Origin: Piscinibacter sp943370595
Lineage (GTDB): Bacteria; Pseudomonadota; Gammaproteobacteria; Burkholderiales; Burkholderiaceae_C
DNA: 64,000 nt
Direction: 5' to 3'
Assembly (NCBI GenBank): GCA_943370595.1
Contig: CALRRO020000002.1
Location: forward strand, 434,001 to 498,000
Positions 8,519 to 17,696 of the stretch are shown here, piece by piece (position 1 is the first letter of the stretch; every line of letters starts with the position of its first letter). The notes under the pieces are model-generated. The model was not told the origin of the DNA, did no database searches, and saw only the letters and a program-made list of their open reading frames with translations. Both the position numbers and the translations under genes were made by a program.

Positions 8519-8556
8519 CGGGCTCAGGACTTACCCCGATCCGGCGGGAAACCGCG

Positions 8557-8585
8557 TTGACAACGTTTTCAAGCCCTGCTGCAAT
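8557..8585 (+). promoter_or_regulatory. Promoter of the sugar ABC operon
   Basis: A perfect -35 TTGACA (8557-8562), a 17-base spacer, and TGCAAT (8580-8585) preceded by an extended TGC. Operator 2 overlaps the -35 and operator 3 lies just after the expected start site, the arrangement of a repressed promoter. Confidence 0.7.
8558..8571. promoter_or_regulatory. LacI-type operator 2
   Basis: TGACAACGTTTTCA, overlapping the -35 of the ABC operon promoter. It is the exact reverse complement of operator 3, whose centre lies 39 bases downstream, a spacing compatible with cooperative binding or a small loop. Confidence 0.75.
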
Positions 8586-8596
8586 GCGCCCAAGTC

Positions 8597-8610
8597 TGAA
8601 AACGTTGTCA
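8597..8610. promoter_or_regulatory. LacI-type operator 3
   Basis: TGAAAACGTTGTCA, the exact reverse complement of operator 2. It falls about 5-18 bases after the predicted transcription start and would block elongation or open-complex formation. Confidence 0.75.
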
Positions 8611-8661
8611 GACAGGCGGCATCACCACAATCGAGCCCCCGCGAGGGCATGGAGACACCGA

Positions 8662-9909
8662 ATGAAATCCTTTCTGAAACCCCTGATCGGCGTGCTGGCC
8701 ACGGGCCTGTCGGCGGCCGCGATGGCGCAGACCGTGACGATCAGCGTCGCGTCCTTCCCCGACCTGGATCGCGGCATCAAGCTGGCGATCCCGCTGTACA
8801 AGAAGCTCAACCCGAACGTCGAGATCAAGTTGACCAGCCTGGCCTACGCCGACCACCACACCGCGATGACCACCGCGCTGGCCACCGGTGCCAACCTGCC
8901 CGACGTGATGGCGGTGGACATGGGCTTCATCGGCAAGTTCGCCGAGAGCGGCGGCCTGGAAGACCTCTCCAAGGCGCCCTACAACGCGCTGCAGTACCGC
9001 GACAAGGTGGCCCGCTTCACCTACCCGCTGGCGATGAGCGGCCAGGGCGTGATGGTCGGCATGCCGGTGGACATCGGACCCGGCGCGCTGTTCTACCGCA
9101 AGGACATGCTCGACAAGGCCGGCGTCAGCGAAGCCGACCTGACCAAGAGCTGGGAGTCGTACATCGAGTCGGGCAAGAAGCTCAAGGCCGCCACCGGCGC
9201 CTGGCTGCTGGCCAGCGCGGTCGACATCAAGGACATCTACATCCGCTCCGACCTGAAGGACGGCGAGGGCATCTACTTCGACAAGTCGGGCAAGCCGACG
9301 ATCGACAACGCCCGCTTCCGCAAGGCCTTCGAGCTGGCCAAGTCGGCCCGCGACGCCGGCATCGACGGCAAGATCGGTGCCTGGTCCAACGAGTGGAGCG
9401 AAGGCTTCAAGCGCGACAAGATCGCCTCGCAGATGATGGGTGCCTGGCTGGCCGGCCACCTCAACAACTGGCTGGCGCCGGAGTCCAAGGGCAAGTGGCG
9501 CTCGGCGCAGCTGCCCGGCGGTGCGTTCGGTTCCTGGGGCGGCTCGTTCTACGGCGTGCCGAAGAAGGCGGCGAACAAGGCCGCGGCCTGGGACTTCATC
9601 AAGTTCCTGACCACCAGCAAGGAGATGCAGATCGAGGCCTTCCGCGGCTTCGACGCCTTCCCCTCGCTGCTCGAGGCGCAGAACGACCCGTTCATCGACC
9701 AGCCGATCGAGTACCTCGGTGGCCAGAAGGCACGCCAGCTGTGGAAGGTGGCGGCATCGAAGATCACGGCGATGGACGTCGACAAGTTCGACCCGGTGGC
9801 TGCCGAGGTGGTCAACGCCGAGCTCGAGAACGTGCTGGAGAAGAACAAGGACATCAAGGCCGCGCTTGCCGATGCGCAGGTCGCGGTGGCCAAGCGCGTG
9901 CGCCGCTGA
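8662..9909 (+). CDS. Sugar ABC transporter, periplasmic binding protein
   Basis: 415 residues of the MalE-like family 1 solute-binding type. A Sec signal peptide covers about 1-23 (ends AAAMAQ). The mature part has the expected two-lobe pattern, with ANLPDVMAVDMGF near 75-87, YRKDMLDKAG near 148-157 and SKEMQIEAF near the C-terminal lobe. GGAG lies about 7 bases before the ATG. It is the first gene of an operon with two permeases, a GH1 enzyme and an ATPase, so a beta-linked oligosaccharide such as cellobiose is the likely ligand. Control by the LacI-type protein is indicated by operators 2 and 3. Confidence 0.93.
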   Translation: MKSFLKPLIGVLATGLSAAAMAQTVTISVASFPDLDRGIKLAIPLYKKLNPNVEIKLTSLAYADHHTAMTTALATGANLPDVMAVDMGFIGKFAESGGLEDLSKAPYNALQYRDKVARFTYPLAMSGQGVMVGMPVDIGPGALFYRKDMLDKAGVSEADLTKSWESYIESGKKLKAATGAWLLASAVDIKDIYIRSDLKDGEGIYFDKSGKPTIDNARFRKAFELAKSARDAGIDGKIGAWSNEWSEGFKRDKIASQMMGAWLAGHLNNWLAPESKGKWRSAQLPGGAFGSWGGSFYGVPKKAANKAAAWDFIKFLTTSKEMQIEAFRGFDAFPSLLEAQNDPFIDQPIEYLGGQKARQLWKVAASKITAMDVDKFDPVAAEVVNAELENVLEKNKDIKAALADAQVAVAKRVRR

Positions 9910-9961
9910 GCGCCGCGCTGTTCCAGCGATGTTCCTGATCTGACCCGACGGTGCGGCCCGC

Positions 9962-11041
9962 GTGGCCGCACCCCACGACAACCCGGATTCCCCCCGGTCG
10001 ACGCCACGGGCAGCCTCGCTGCCCATGAGCGAACACCGTCCGAACATGCACGCCCAGACCGCCAAACCCGCCGACGAAGCCGTCGCCGCCGCACCGCCGC
10101 AGCGGCGCGCGCCGAACGCACGCGCCCGCCGGCCGTGGCTGTCCAAGCGCTGGGCGCCGTACCTCTTCATCAGCCCGTTCTTCATCCTGTTCGCGGTGTT
10201 CGGGCTGTTCCCGCTGCTGTTCTCGATCTACCTGTCGTTCCATCGCTGGGATCCGGCCGAAGGCCTGGCGGCGATGCGCTTCGTCGCCTTCGAGAACTAC
10301 CTCTACGTGCTGCAGGACGACGAGTGGTTCCACAAGTCGATCTACAACACGCTGTGGCTGTCCATCGTCTCCGGGCTGCCGCAACACCTGGTGGCCCTGC
10401 CGCTGGCGTTCTTCTTCCACCATGCGCTGGGCCGCTGGCGCAATGCCATCGTCGGCGTCTACTTCCTGCCCTTCATCACCTCGACGGTGGCGATCTCGCT
10501 GGTCTTCTCGTCGCTGTTCTCGCGTGACTTCGGCGTGGTCAACGCGACGCTGACCTCGCTGCACCAGGTGCCGGTGATCGGATGGCTGTTCCCCGACACC
10601 AACATCGACTGGGGCCAGCCCGGCTACACCAAGTGGATGATCGCCTTCGTGGTCTGGTGGCGCTACGTCGGCTGGAACGCGGTGCTGTACCTGTCGGCGA
10701 TGCAGACCATCCCGCGCGACCTCTACGAGGCCTCGACCATCGACGGCGCCAAGCCCTGGCAGCAGTTCCGCTACATCACGCTGCCGCTGCTGCGCCCGAT
10801 GATCTTCTTCGCGGTGACGCTGACCATCATCGGCAACCTGCAGCTTTTCGAAGAGCCGTTCATCCTGACCGGTGGCACCGGCGGCATCGGCCAGGCCGGC
10901 AAGACCGCAGCGATGCACATGTACGGCACCGCCTTCGTCGACGGCGACTTCGGCACCGCCTCGGCAATCGCCTGGCTGCTGTTCCTGCTGATCGGCGCGG
11001 CGACGTGGGCGAACAACCGCCTGCTCGGCAAGCGCGACTGA
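9962..11041 (+). CDS. Sugar ABC transporter permease, MalF type
   Basis: 359 residues from the GTG at 9962. In-frame ATGs at 10025 and 10046 are equally plausible because no start has a clear ribosome site and the first 55-60 residues are a polar, Ala/Arg/Pro-rich tail. Six membrane segments follow, and the EAA loop (EASTIDGAKPWQQFRYITLP) that docks the ATPase is near residues 257-276. It forms the channel with the next gene's product. Confidence 0.92.
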   Translation: MAAPHDNPDSPRSTPRAASLPMSEHRPNMHAQTAKPADEAVAAAPPQRRAPNARARRPWLSKRWAPYLFISPFFILFAVFGLFPLLFSIYLSFHRWDPAEGLAAMRFVAFENYLYVLQDDEWFHKSIYNTLWLSIVSGLPQHLVALPLAFFFHHALGRWRNAIVGVYFLPFITSTVAISLVFSSLFSRDFGVVNATLTSLHQVPVIGWLFPDTNIDWGQPGYTKWMIAFVVWWRYVGWNAVLYLSAMQTIPRDLYEASTIDGAKPWQQFRYITLPLLRPMIFFAVTLTIIGNLQLFEEPFILTGGTGGIGQAGKTAAMHMYGTAFVDGDFGTASAIAWLLFLLIGAATWANNRLLGKRD

Positions 11042-11051
11042 GGCCGAGAAG

Positions 11052-11888
11052 ATGAAGCGCCACGCCCTCACGCCGCAACGCATCAGCGCCTATGCCATCG
11101 TCGGCATCGGTGCGCTGATGATGCTCGGACCCTTCTGGTTCATGTTCGTGTTCGCCACGCACAGCAACCGCGAGATCCTGTCGCTGCCGCCGCCGATCTG
11201 GTTCGGCGACAAGTTCCTCGACAACCTGAACCAGCTGCTGACCAGCCTGCCGCACTTCTGGAAGAACGTCGGCTGGAGCTTCTACGTCGCCTTGATGTCG
11301 ACGGCGCTGAACCTCTTCTTCTGCTCGCTGGCCGGCTTCGCTTTCGCGATGTACAAGTTCCGCTTCCGCGAGCCGCTGTTCGGATTCGTGATGGCGACGA
11401 TGCTGCTGCCGAGCTTCGTCGGCATGATCCCGACCGCTCTGACGATGAGCTGGCTCGAGTGGATGAACCAGCCGCGCGCACTCTACGTGCCCGGGGCGGT
11501 CGGCGCCTTGGGCATCTTCATGATGCGGCAGTACATCGAGTCGGCCATTCCCAGCGAGCTGATCGATGCCGCACGCATCGATGGCTGCGGCGAGTTCGCC
11601 ATCTACTGGCGCATCGTGCTGCCGCTGATCGGCCCGGCGCTGGGCACGCTCGGCCTGATCACCTTCATCGGCTCGTGGAACAACTTCATCGGGCCGCTGA
11701 TCGTCATCCGCGACATGGAGATGTACACCGTGCCGCTGGCGCTGCGCTCGCTGCAGGGCACCGGCCAGATCCCCTGGGGCGCCATCGCCGCCGGCTCGGC
11801 GATCGCCGTGCTGCCGCTGCTCGTCCTGTTCATGCTGGCGTCGCGCCGGCTCATCGAAGGGCTGACTGCCGGGGCCGTGAAGTCCTGA
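11052..11888 (+). CDS. Sugar ABC transporter permease, MalG type
   Basis: 278 residues with six membrane segments. The EAA loop (DAARIDGCGEFAIYWRIVLP) is near 175-194. It starts 10 bases after the first permease ends and is followed by the GH1 gene, consistent with one transcript. Confidence 0.93.
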   Translation: MKRHALTPQRISAYAIVGIGALMMLGPFWFMFVFATHSNREILSLPPPIWFGDKFLDNLNQLLTSLPHFWKNVGWSFYVALMSTALNLFFCSLAGFAFAMYKFRFREPLFGFVMATMLLPSFVGMIPTALTMSWLEWMNQPRALYVPGAVGALGIFMMRQYIESAIPSELIDAARIDGCGEFAIYWRIVLPLIGPALGTLGLITFIGSWNNFIGPLIVIRDMEMYTVPLALRSLQGTGQIPWGAIAAGSAIAVLPLLVLFMLASRRLIEGLTAGAVKS

Positions 11889-11914
11889 GCGCGCCCATCC
11901 AAGGAAACCGAACC

Positions 11915-13234
11915 GTGACCGATCCGAGATTCCCATCCGACTTCCTCTGGGGCGTGGCCACCAGCGCCTACCAGATCGAGGGCGCCGCCGCCGAGGACGG
12001 CCGTGGCCCGTCGATCTGGGACACCTTCTCCCATACGCCGGGCAAGACGATCAACGGCGACCATGGCGACGTCGCCTGCGACCACTACCACCGCTACCCG
12101 GAAGACATCGCGCTGATCGCCGGGCTCGGGCTGAACGCCTACCGCTTCTCGATTGCCTGGCCGCGTGTGCAGCCCAAGGGCAAGGGCGCGTGGAACGAGA
12201 AGGGGCTGGCCTTCTACGACCGCCTCGTCGACACGCTGCTCGAGCGCGGCATCACACCACACGCCACGCTCTACCACTGGGACCTGCCGCAGGCGCTGCA
12301 GGACGAAGGCGGCTGGCTCAACCGCGACACCGCGGCGCGCTTTGCCGACTACGCAGTGACGCTGGGCGTGCGGCTCGGTGATCGGCTGGGCGCGCTGGCC
12401 ACCCACAACGAGCCGTGGTGCACCGCCCACCTGGGCCACCACCTCGGCAAGTTCGCCCCCGGGCTGAAAGACCCGCAGGCGGCGGTGCAGGTCTCGCACC
12501 ACCTGCTGCTGTCGCACGGCCTGGCCATGCAGGCGATGCGCGCGGCCGGCGTGAAGGCGCCGCTAGGCATCGTGCTGAACCAGTCGCCCGCCGTCGGCGC
12601 GACCGACCTCGCCACCGACCGCGCGCTGGCCGAACGCGAGTACGCGCTGTTCGTGCGCTGGTACATGGACCCGATCTTCCACAAGCGCTACCCGACGGCC
12701 AGCGGCGTGCATCTTTACCCGCAGGTTCGTGACAACGATTTCGACGTGATCGCACAGCCGCTGGACTTCCTCGGCATCAACTACTACACGCGCATCTGGG
12801 TCTCCAGCGAGGAGCCGCCGCGCCCCGCGCCCAAGCTGCAGGGCGAGACCGACATGGGCTGGGAGGTCTACCCGCAGGGCCTGGCCGACCTGCTGGTGGG
12901 CATCCATCGCGACTACAAGCTGCCGCCGATCTACATCACCGAGAACGGCATGGCCAACGCCGACCAGATGGTCGGCGGCCGGGTAGACGACGCGCCGCGC
13001 ATCGCCTACATGAAGGGCCACCTCGAGGCGCTGTCGCAGGCCATCGCCGCCGGCGTCGACGTGCGCGGGTTCTTCTACTGGAGCCTGCTCGACAACTACG
13101 AGTGGGACTCCGGCTACGACAAGCGCTTCGGCCTGGTGCACGTGGACTACGCGACGCAGCAGCGCACGCTGAAGGACAGCGCGCACTGGTACCGCGAGTT
13201 CGTTGCGCAGCAGCGCGCCGCTCACGGAGACTGA
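11915..13234 (+). CDS. GH1-family beta-glucosidase
   Basis: 439 residues from the GTG at 11915, which has AAGGA 9 bases upstream and is followed at once by the family N-terminus (FLWGVATSAYQIEG). The acid/base is E166 in THNEPW and the nucleophile E343 in ITENG; SIWDTF and the late ENYEW-type segment (DNYEWDSGYDKRFGL) are also present. There is no signal peptide, so it cleaves imported beta-glucosides in the cytoplasm. Its place between permeases and ATPase ties the transporter substrate to beta-glucosides. Length matches bacterial GH1 enzymes (about 440-450). Confidence 0.96.
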   Translation: MTDPRFPSDFLWGVATSAYQIEGAAAEDGRGPSIWDTFSHTPGKTINGDHGDVACDHYHRYPEDIALIAGLGLNAYRFSIAWPRVQPKGKGAWNEKGLAFYDRLVDTLLERGITPHATLYHWDLPQALQDEGGWLNRDTAARFADYAVTLGVRLGDRLGALATHNEPWCTAHLGHHLGKFAPGLKDPQAAVQVSHHLLLSHGLAMQAMRAAGVKAPLGIVLNQSPAVGATDLATDRALAEREYALFVRWYMDPIFHKRYPTASGVHLYPQVRDNDFDVIAQPLDFLGINYYTRIWVSSEEPPRPAPKLQGETDMGWEVYPQGLADLLVGIHRDYKLPPIYITENGMANADQMVGGRVDDAPRIAYMKGHLEALSQAIAAGVDVRGFFYWSLLDNYEWDSGYDKRFGLVHVDYATQQRTLKDSAHWYREFVAQQRAAHGD

Positions 13235-13241
13235 AATGAAA

Positions 13242-13280
13242 CCCCCAAGCTCACTTCGTTCGCGGCCCCCCGAAGGGGGC
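13242..13280. repeat. Burkholderiales-type intergenic hairpin repeat, copy 1
   Basis: A CCCCCAAGCTCACTTCG-type lead followed by a 6-bp hairpin (13265-13270 with 13275-13280). A related CCCCCCGAGGGGGC core occurs at 61271-61285. It lies inside the sugar operon between the GH1 and ATPase genes. Confidence 0.5.
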
Positions 13281-13315
13281 GTTCAGCACCTTCGGAACGG
13301 CCGGGCGGTACTGAC

Positions 13316-14410
<1,095 letters not shown>

Positions 14411-14454
14411 CATGGATCCGTGAGTTCCCCGCGTCAGCCGACCGACGATGCCTG

Positions 14455-14468
14455 TGAAAACGATTTCG
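14455..14468. promoter_or_regulatory. Weak LacI-type operator 4, upstream of the porin
   Basis: TGAAAACGATTTCG matches operator 3 at 11 of 14 positions, including the whole TGAAAACG half. It lies about 75 bases before the porin start codon, in the place expected for a repressor site. Confidence 0.45.
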
Positions 14469-14543
14469 CAGCGCGTGGGCCGGGAACGCACAACCCCCGC
14501 CGCGACCCGGCATTTCAACCACCACAGGAGACGAGGAGACCCC

Positions 14544-15722
14544 ATGAAGAAGACCACCCTGATCGCCGCCATGGCGCTGGCCGGCCTGGCCGGCACTGCG
14601 CAGGCTGTCGAACTGAGCTACTCCGGCTACATCCGCGCCGGCACCGGCATCAACCTGCGTGGCGGCACGCAGGTCTGCTTCGGCCTGGCCGGCGCTGATA
14701 CCAAATGGCGCCTGGGCAACGAGTGCGACTACGTCATCGAGCCCAACTTCGTCGCCAAGCTGGCCTCGTACGAAGGCAGCGACTGGTACGTGCATGTCAT
14801 GCCCAGCGTCTATCACGCCTGGGGCCCGGCAGGCAGCAACGAGCCCGATACGCTGACCACCCGCTTCGGCCAGATCTACGCCTACGGCAACAAGATCTCC
14901 GGCCTCGCCAACGGCAAGGTCTGGGCCGGCCGCCGCTTCTACAACCGCCTGCAGCTGGGCATCAACGACCAGTTCCTCGAGAACAACGACGGCAACGGCG
15001 CCGGCATCGAGGAGATGGACTTCGGTGCGGCCAAGGTCAGCGTCGCGTTCATGATGGACCCGAACAACTCGGCCAACGACAACCGCTTCGCGCTGCCGAT
15101 CCGTGCCACCGGCATCAAGACGCTGCCGAACGGCGAGCTGTCGATCTACGTCACGCCGTCGGCGCAGCTCAAGAGCAAGAACCAGGTCACCAACGTCGAC
15201 CCGGCCAAGCAGCCCAAGGGCATCGCCGTCGGCCTGTACCAGACCGCCAACGGCACGCTCGGCGGCGACTGGATCTTCGGCTTCAAGCACGACAAGACCG
15301 GCGAGGTGAAGAACACCCGTTTCGTCGCGCAGTACGGCAGCAAGATCGGCGCGGCCACGGGCCTGGACGTGATCGGCGAGTACCGCGTCAACGACGCGCC
15401 GAACGACGGTGGCAACAAGTGGTTCTCGCTGGGCGCGCGCACCGACACGCACCTCAGCGGCCCGTTCCGCTTCCTGCTCGAGGCCGGCCACGACCAGGTC
15501 AAGCCCGACGCCGGCGACACCCGCAACATGACCAAGGTGACCGCGGCCGTGGCCGCCTCGGCCGGCAAGGAGCCGGGTTCGCGCCCGACGGTGCGCCTGT
15601 TCGTGACGCACGCCGTCTGGAACGAAGCAGCTCGCCTGACGCTGGGCGGCCGCACGCAGGAAGTGTTCGGCGACAAGAAGGCCGGCACGTCCATCGGTAT
15701 CCAGGCCGAAACCTGGTGGTGA
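14544..15722 (+). CDS. LamB-like outer-membrane sugar porin
   Basis: 392 residues. Signal peptide about 1-22 (ends TAQAV). The mature protein starts with a YSGYIRAGTG strand and ends SIGIQAETWW, a maltoporin-style C-terminal beta-strand with a terminal aromatic residue. An internal region matches the LamB pattern RFGQIYAYGNKISGLANGKVWAGRRFY near 111-137. GAGGAG stands about 7 bases before the ATG. Last in the sugar locus, it would let oligosaccharides into the periplasm. LamB relatives are best known for maltodextrins; here the enzymes suggest beta-glucosides. Confidence 0.9.
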   Translation: MKKTTLIAAMALAGLAGTAQAVELSYSGYIRAGTGINLRGGTQVCFGLAGADTKWRLGNECDYVIEPNFVAKLASYEGSDWYVHVMPSVYHAWGPAGSNEPDTLTTRFGQIYAYGNKISGLANGKVWAGRRFYNRLQLGINDQFLENNDGNGAGIEEMDFGAAKVSVAFMMDPNNSANDNRFALPIRATGIKTLPNGELSIYVTPSAQLKSKNQVTNVDPAKQPKGIAVGLYQTANGTLGGDWIFGFKHDKTGEVKNTRFVAQYGSKIGAATGLDVIGEYRVNDAPNDGGNKWFSLGARTDTHLSGPFRFLLEAGHDQVKPDAGDTRNMTKVTAAVAASAGKEPGSRPTVRLFVTHAVWNEAARLTLGGRTQEVFGDKKAGTSIGIQAETWW

Positions 15723-15814
15723 CCGGTTCGGGGGGCGGCCGGCCGAAGAGGTTCTGCCGCGGTTTGGGGGAATCGTCACGATCCGATTCCAACGGCCTGC
15801 CCCCCGATCCCAAC

Positions 15815-15839
15815 CGGCGGGCGCCTGACGCGCCCGCCG
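15815..15839. other. GC-rich hairpin after the porin gene
   Basis: Perfect 10-base arms (15815-15824 and 15830-15839) around a 5-base loop. No T-run follows, so it is probably a stabilising or pausing structure in the 3' untranslated region, in tandem with the true terminator 17 bases further on. Confidence 0.5.
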
Positions 15840-15856
15840 TATCTCGAGAGAGCGTT

Positions 15857-15883
15857 CGCCCGGCCCCGTGCCGGGCGTTTTTT
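15857..15883 (+). terminator. Intrinsic terminator of the sugar locus
   Basis: Arms 15857-15864 and 15870-15877 (8 bp, all G-C), loop CCCGT, then six T residues (15878-15883). It lies 135 bases after the porin stop. Confidence 0.9.
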
Positions 15884-15986
15884 CGTCACGGACCGGGTGG
15901 AGAGATCACCCTATCGGCGGGTCAACCCGGATGGCCGCTGCCTCGGCTTCCACTAGCGTGTCGGCCGCAAAGGAGCACGACTGCCC

Positions 15987-17672
15987 ATGACCGACCGCAT
16001 CGCCCCCGACCTGCTGGCCCTGCAGCGCCTGCACCACTGGGAGAAGACCGTCCCGGACCGCGTGGTCTTCACCCAGCCGATGGGCGGTGGCGTGGTCCGC
16101 CAGATGACCTGGCGCGAGGTGCTGGACGAGACGCGGCGCATGGCCGCGCACCTGCAGTCCTTCAACTTTCCGAAGGGCAGCCGCATCGCCATCCTGTCGA
16201 AGAACTGCGCCCACTGGCTGATGAGCGACTGGGCAATCTGGATGGCCGGCCATGTGTCGGTGCCGCTGTACCCGACGCTGGCGGCCGAGACGATCCGCCA
16301 GATCCTGACGCACAGCGAGTCGAAGCTGGTCTTCATCGGCAAGCTCGACGGCTGGGATGCGATGAAGCCCGGCGTGCCGGCCGAGCTGCCGCGCATCAGC
16401 TACCCGCTGTCGCCGCCGAACGACTTCCCGACCTGGGACGACATCGTCAAGCGCACCGCGCCGCTGGCCGGTGAGCCGGTGCGCGACGGCGACGAGCTGT
16501 CGACCATCATGTACACCTCCGGCACCACCGGCATGCCCAAGGGCGTGATGCACAGCTTCGCGACCTTCGCCTGGTCGATCCACTCGGGCCTCAAGCGCGT
16601 GCCGATCCAGACCGACGCGCGCATGCTCAGCTACCTGCCGCTGGCCCACGTGGCCGAGCGCACGCTGGTCGAGCACGGCCTGCTGGCCACCGGCATGAGC
16701 GTGTTCTTCGCCGAGAGCCTGGACACCTTCACCGCCGACCTGCAGCGCGCCCGGCCGACGGTGTTCTTCTCGGTGCCGCGGCTGTGGGTCAAGTTCCAGC
16801 AGGGCGTCAACGCGAAGATGCCGCCGGCCAAGCTGCAGCGCTTGCTGAAGATCCCGATCCTCGGCGGCATCGTGCGCCGGAAGGTGCTGAAGGCGCTGGG
16901 CCTCGACCAGTGCCGCTTCGCCGCCGGCGGCGCGGCACCGATGCCGCCCGAGCTGCTGGCCTGGTACGCCCGGCTGGGCCTGCCGATCATCGAGGTCTAC
17001 GGCATGACCGAGAACTGCGGCGTCTCGCACGCCACCGTGCCCGGCGTGCAGCGGCCCGGCACCGTCGGCCTGCCCTACGAGGGCGTGCAGAGCCGGCTCG
17101 ACCCGGCCAACGGCGAGATCCAGGTGAAGAGCCCGGGCCTGATGCTCGGCTACTACAAGGAAGAGGCGTTGACGCGAGAGACCTTCACGCCCGACGGCTG
17201 GCTGCACACCGGCGACAAGGGCCAGATGGAGAGCGACGGCTACCTGCGCATCACCGGCCGGGTGAAGGACCTGTTCAAGACCAGCAAGGGCAAGTACGTG
17301 GCGCCGGCGCCGATCGAGGACCGGCTGGTGATGCACGCGACGGTGGAGGCCTGCGTGGTCACCGGCGCCAACCTCGGCCAGCCGCTGGGCATCGTGATGC
17401 TCAACGCCGAGGCGGCGCAGCGCGCCCGCGATGCCACCCAGCGCAGCGCGATGGAGGCGGCGCTCGCCGAGCACCTGGCGGCCGTCAACGCGCCCCTGGA
17501 CCCGCACGAGCAGCTCGACTGCATCGTCGTCGTCACCGAGCCGTGGACGGTCGACAACGGCTTCATCACGCCGACCTTCAAGGTCAAGCGCAACCGCATT
17601 GAGGACGTGTATGCCGCGCGCTACGACGGCTGGGTGGGGTCGCGGCGCAAGGTGGTGTGGGAATCGGCCTGA
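15987..17672 (+). CDS. AMP-dependent long-chain acyl-CoA synthetase
   Basis: 561 residues. The AMP-binding P-loop is YTSGTTGMPKG near 179-189. The adenylate motif is VYGMTENCG near 337-345, and HTGDKG near 409-414 carries the ribose-binding Asp. The hinge/linker ITGRVKDLFKTSKGKYVAP near 422-440 is the long-chain type. It activates a carboxylic, probably fatty, acid to its CoA thioester at the membrane or in the cytoplasm. AAAGGAG stands about 11 bases before the ATG. It is a single gene, convergent with the SulP gene. Confidence 0.92.
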   Translation: MTDRIAPDLLALQRLHHWEKTVPDRVVFTQPMGGGVVRQMTWREVLDETRRMAAHLQSFNFPKGSRIAILSKNCAHWLMSDWAIWMAGHVSVPLYPTLAAETIRQILTHSESKLVFIGKLDGWDAMKPGVPAELPRISYPLSPPNDFPTWDDIVKRTAPLAGEPVRDGDELSTIMYTSGTTGMPKGVMHSFATFAWSIHSGLKRVPIQTDARMLSYLPLAHVAERTLVEHGLLATGMSVFFAESLDTFTADLQRARPTVFFSVPRLWVKFQQGVNAKMPPAKLQRLLKIPILGGIVRRKVLKALGLDQCRFAAGGAAPMPPELLAWYARLGLPIIEVYGMTENCGVSHATVPGVQRPGTVGLPYEGVQSRLDPANGEIQVKSPGLMLGYYKEEALTRETFTPDGWLHTGDKGQMESDGYLRITGRVKDLFKTSKGKYVAPAPIEDRLVMHATVEACVVTGANLGQPLGIVMLNAEAAQRARDATQRSAMEAALAEHLAAVNAPLDPHEQLDCIVVVTEPWTVDNGFITPTFKVKRNRIEDVYAARYDGWVGSRRKVVWESA

Positions 17673-17696
17673 GGTCGCTCGCGCTGCCCAGGCCGC

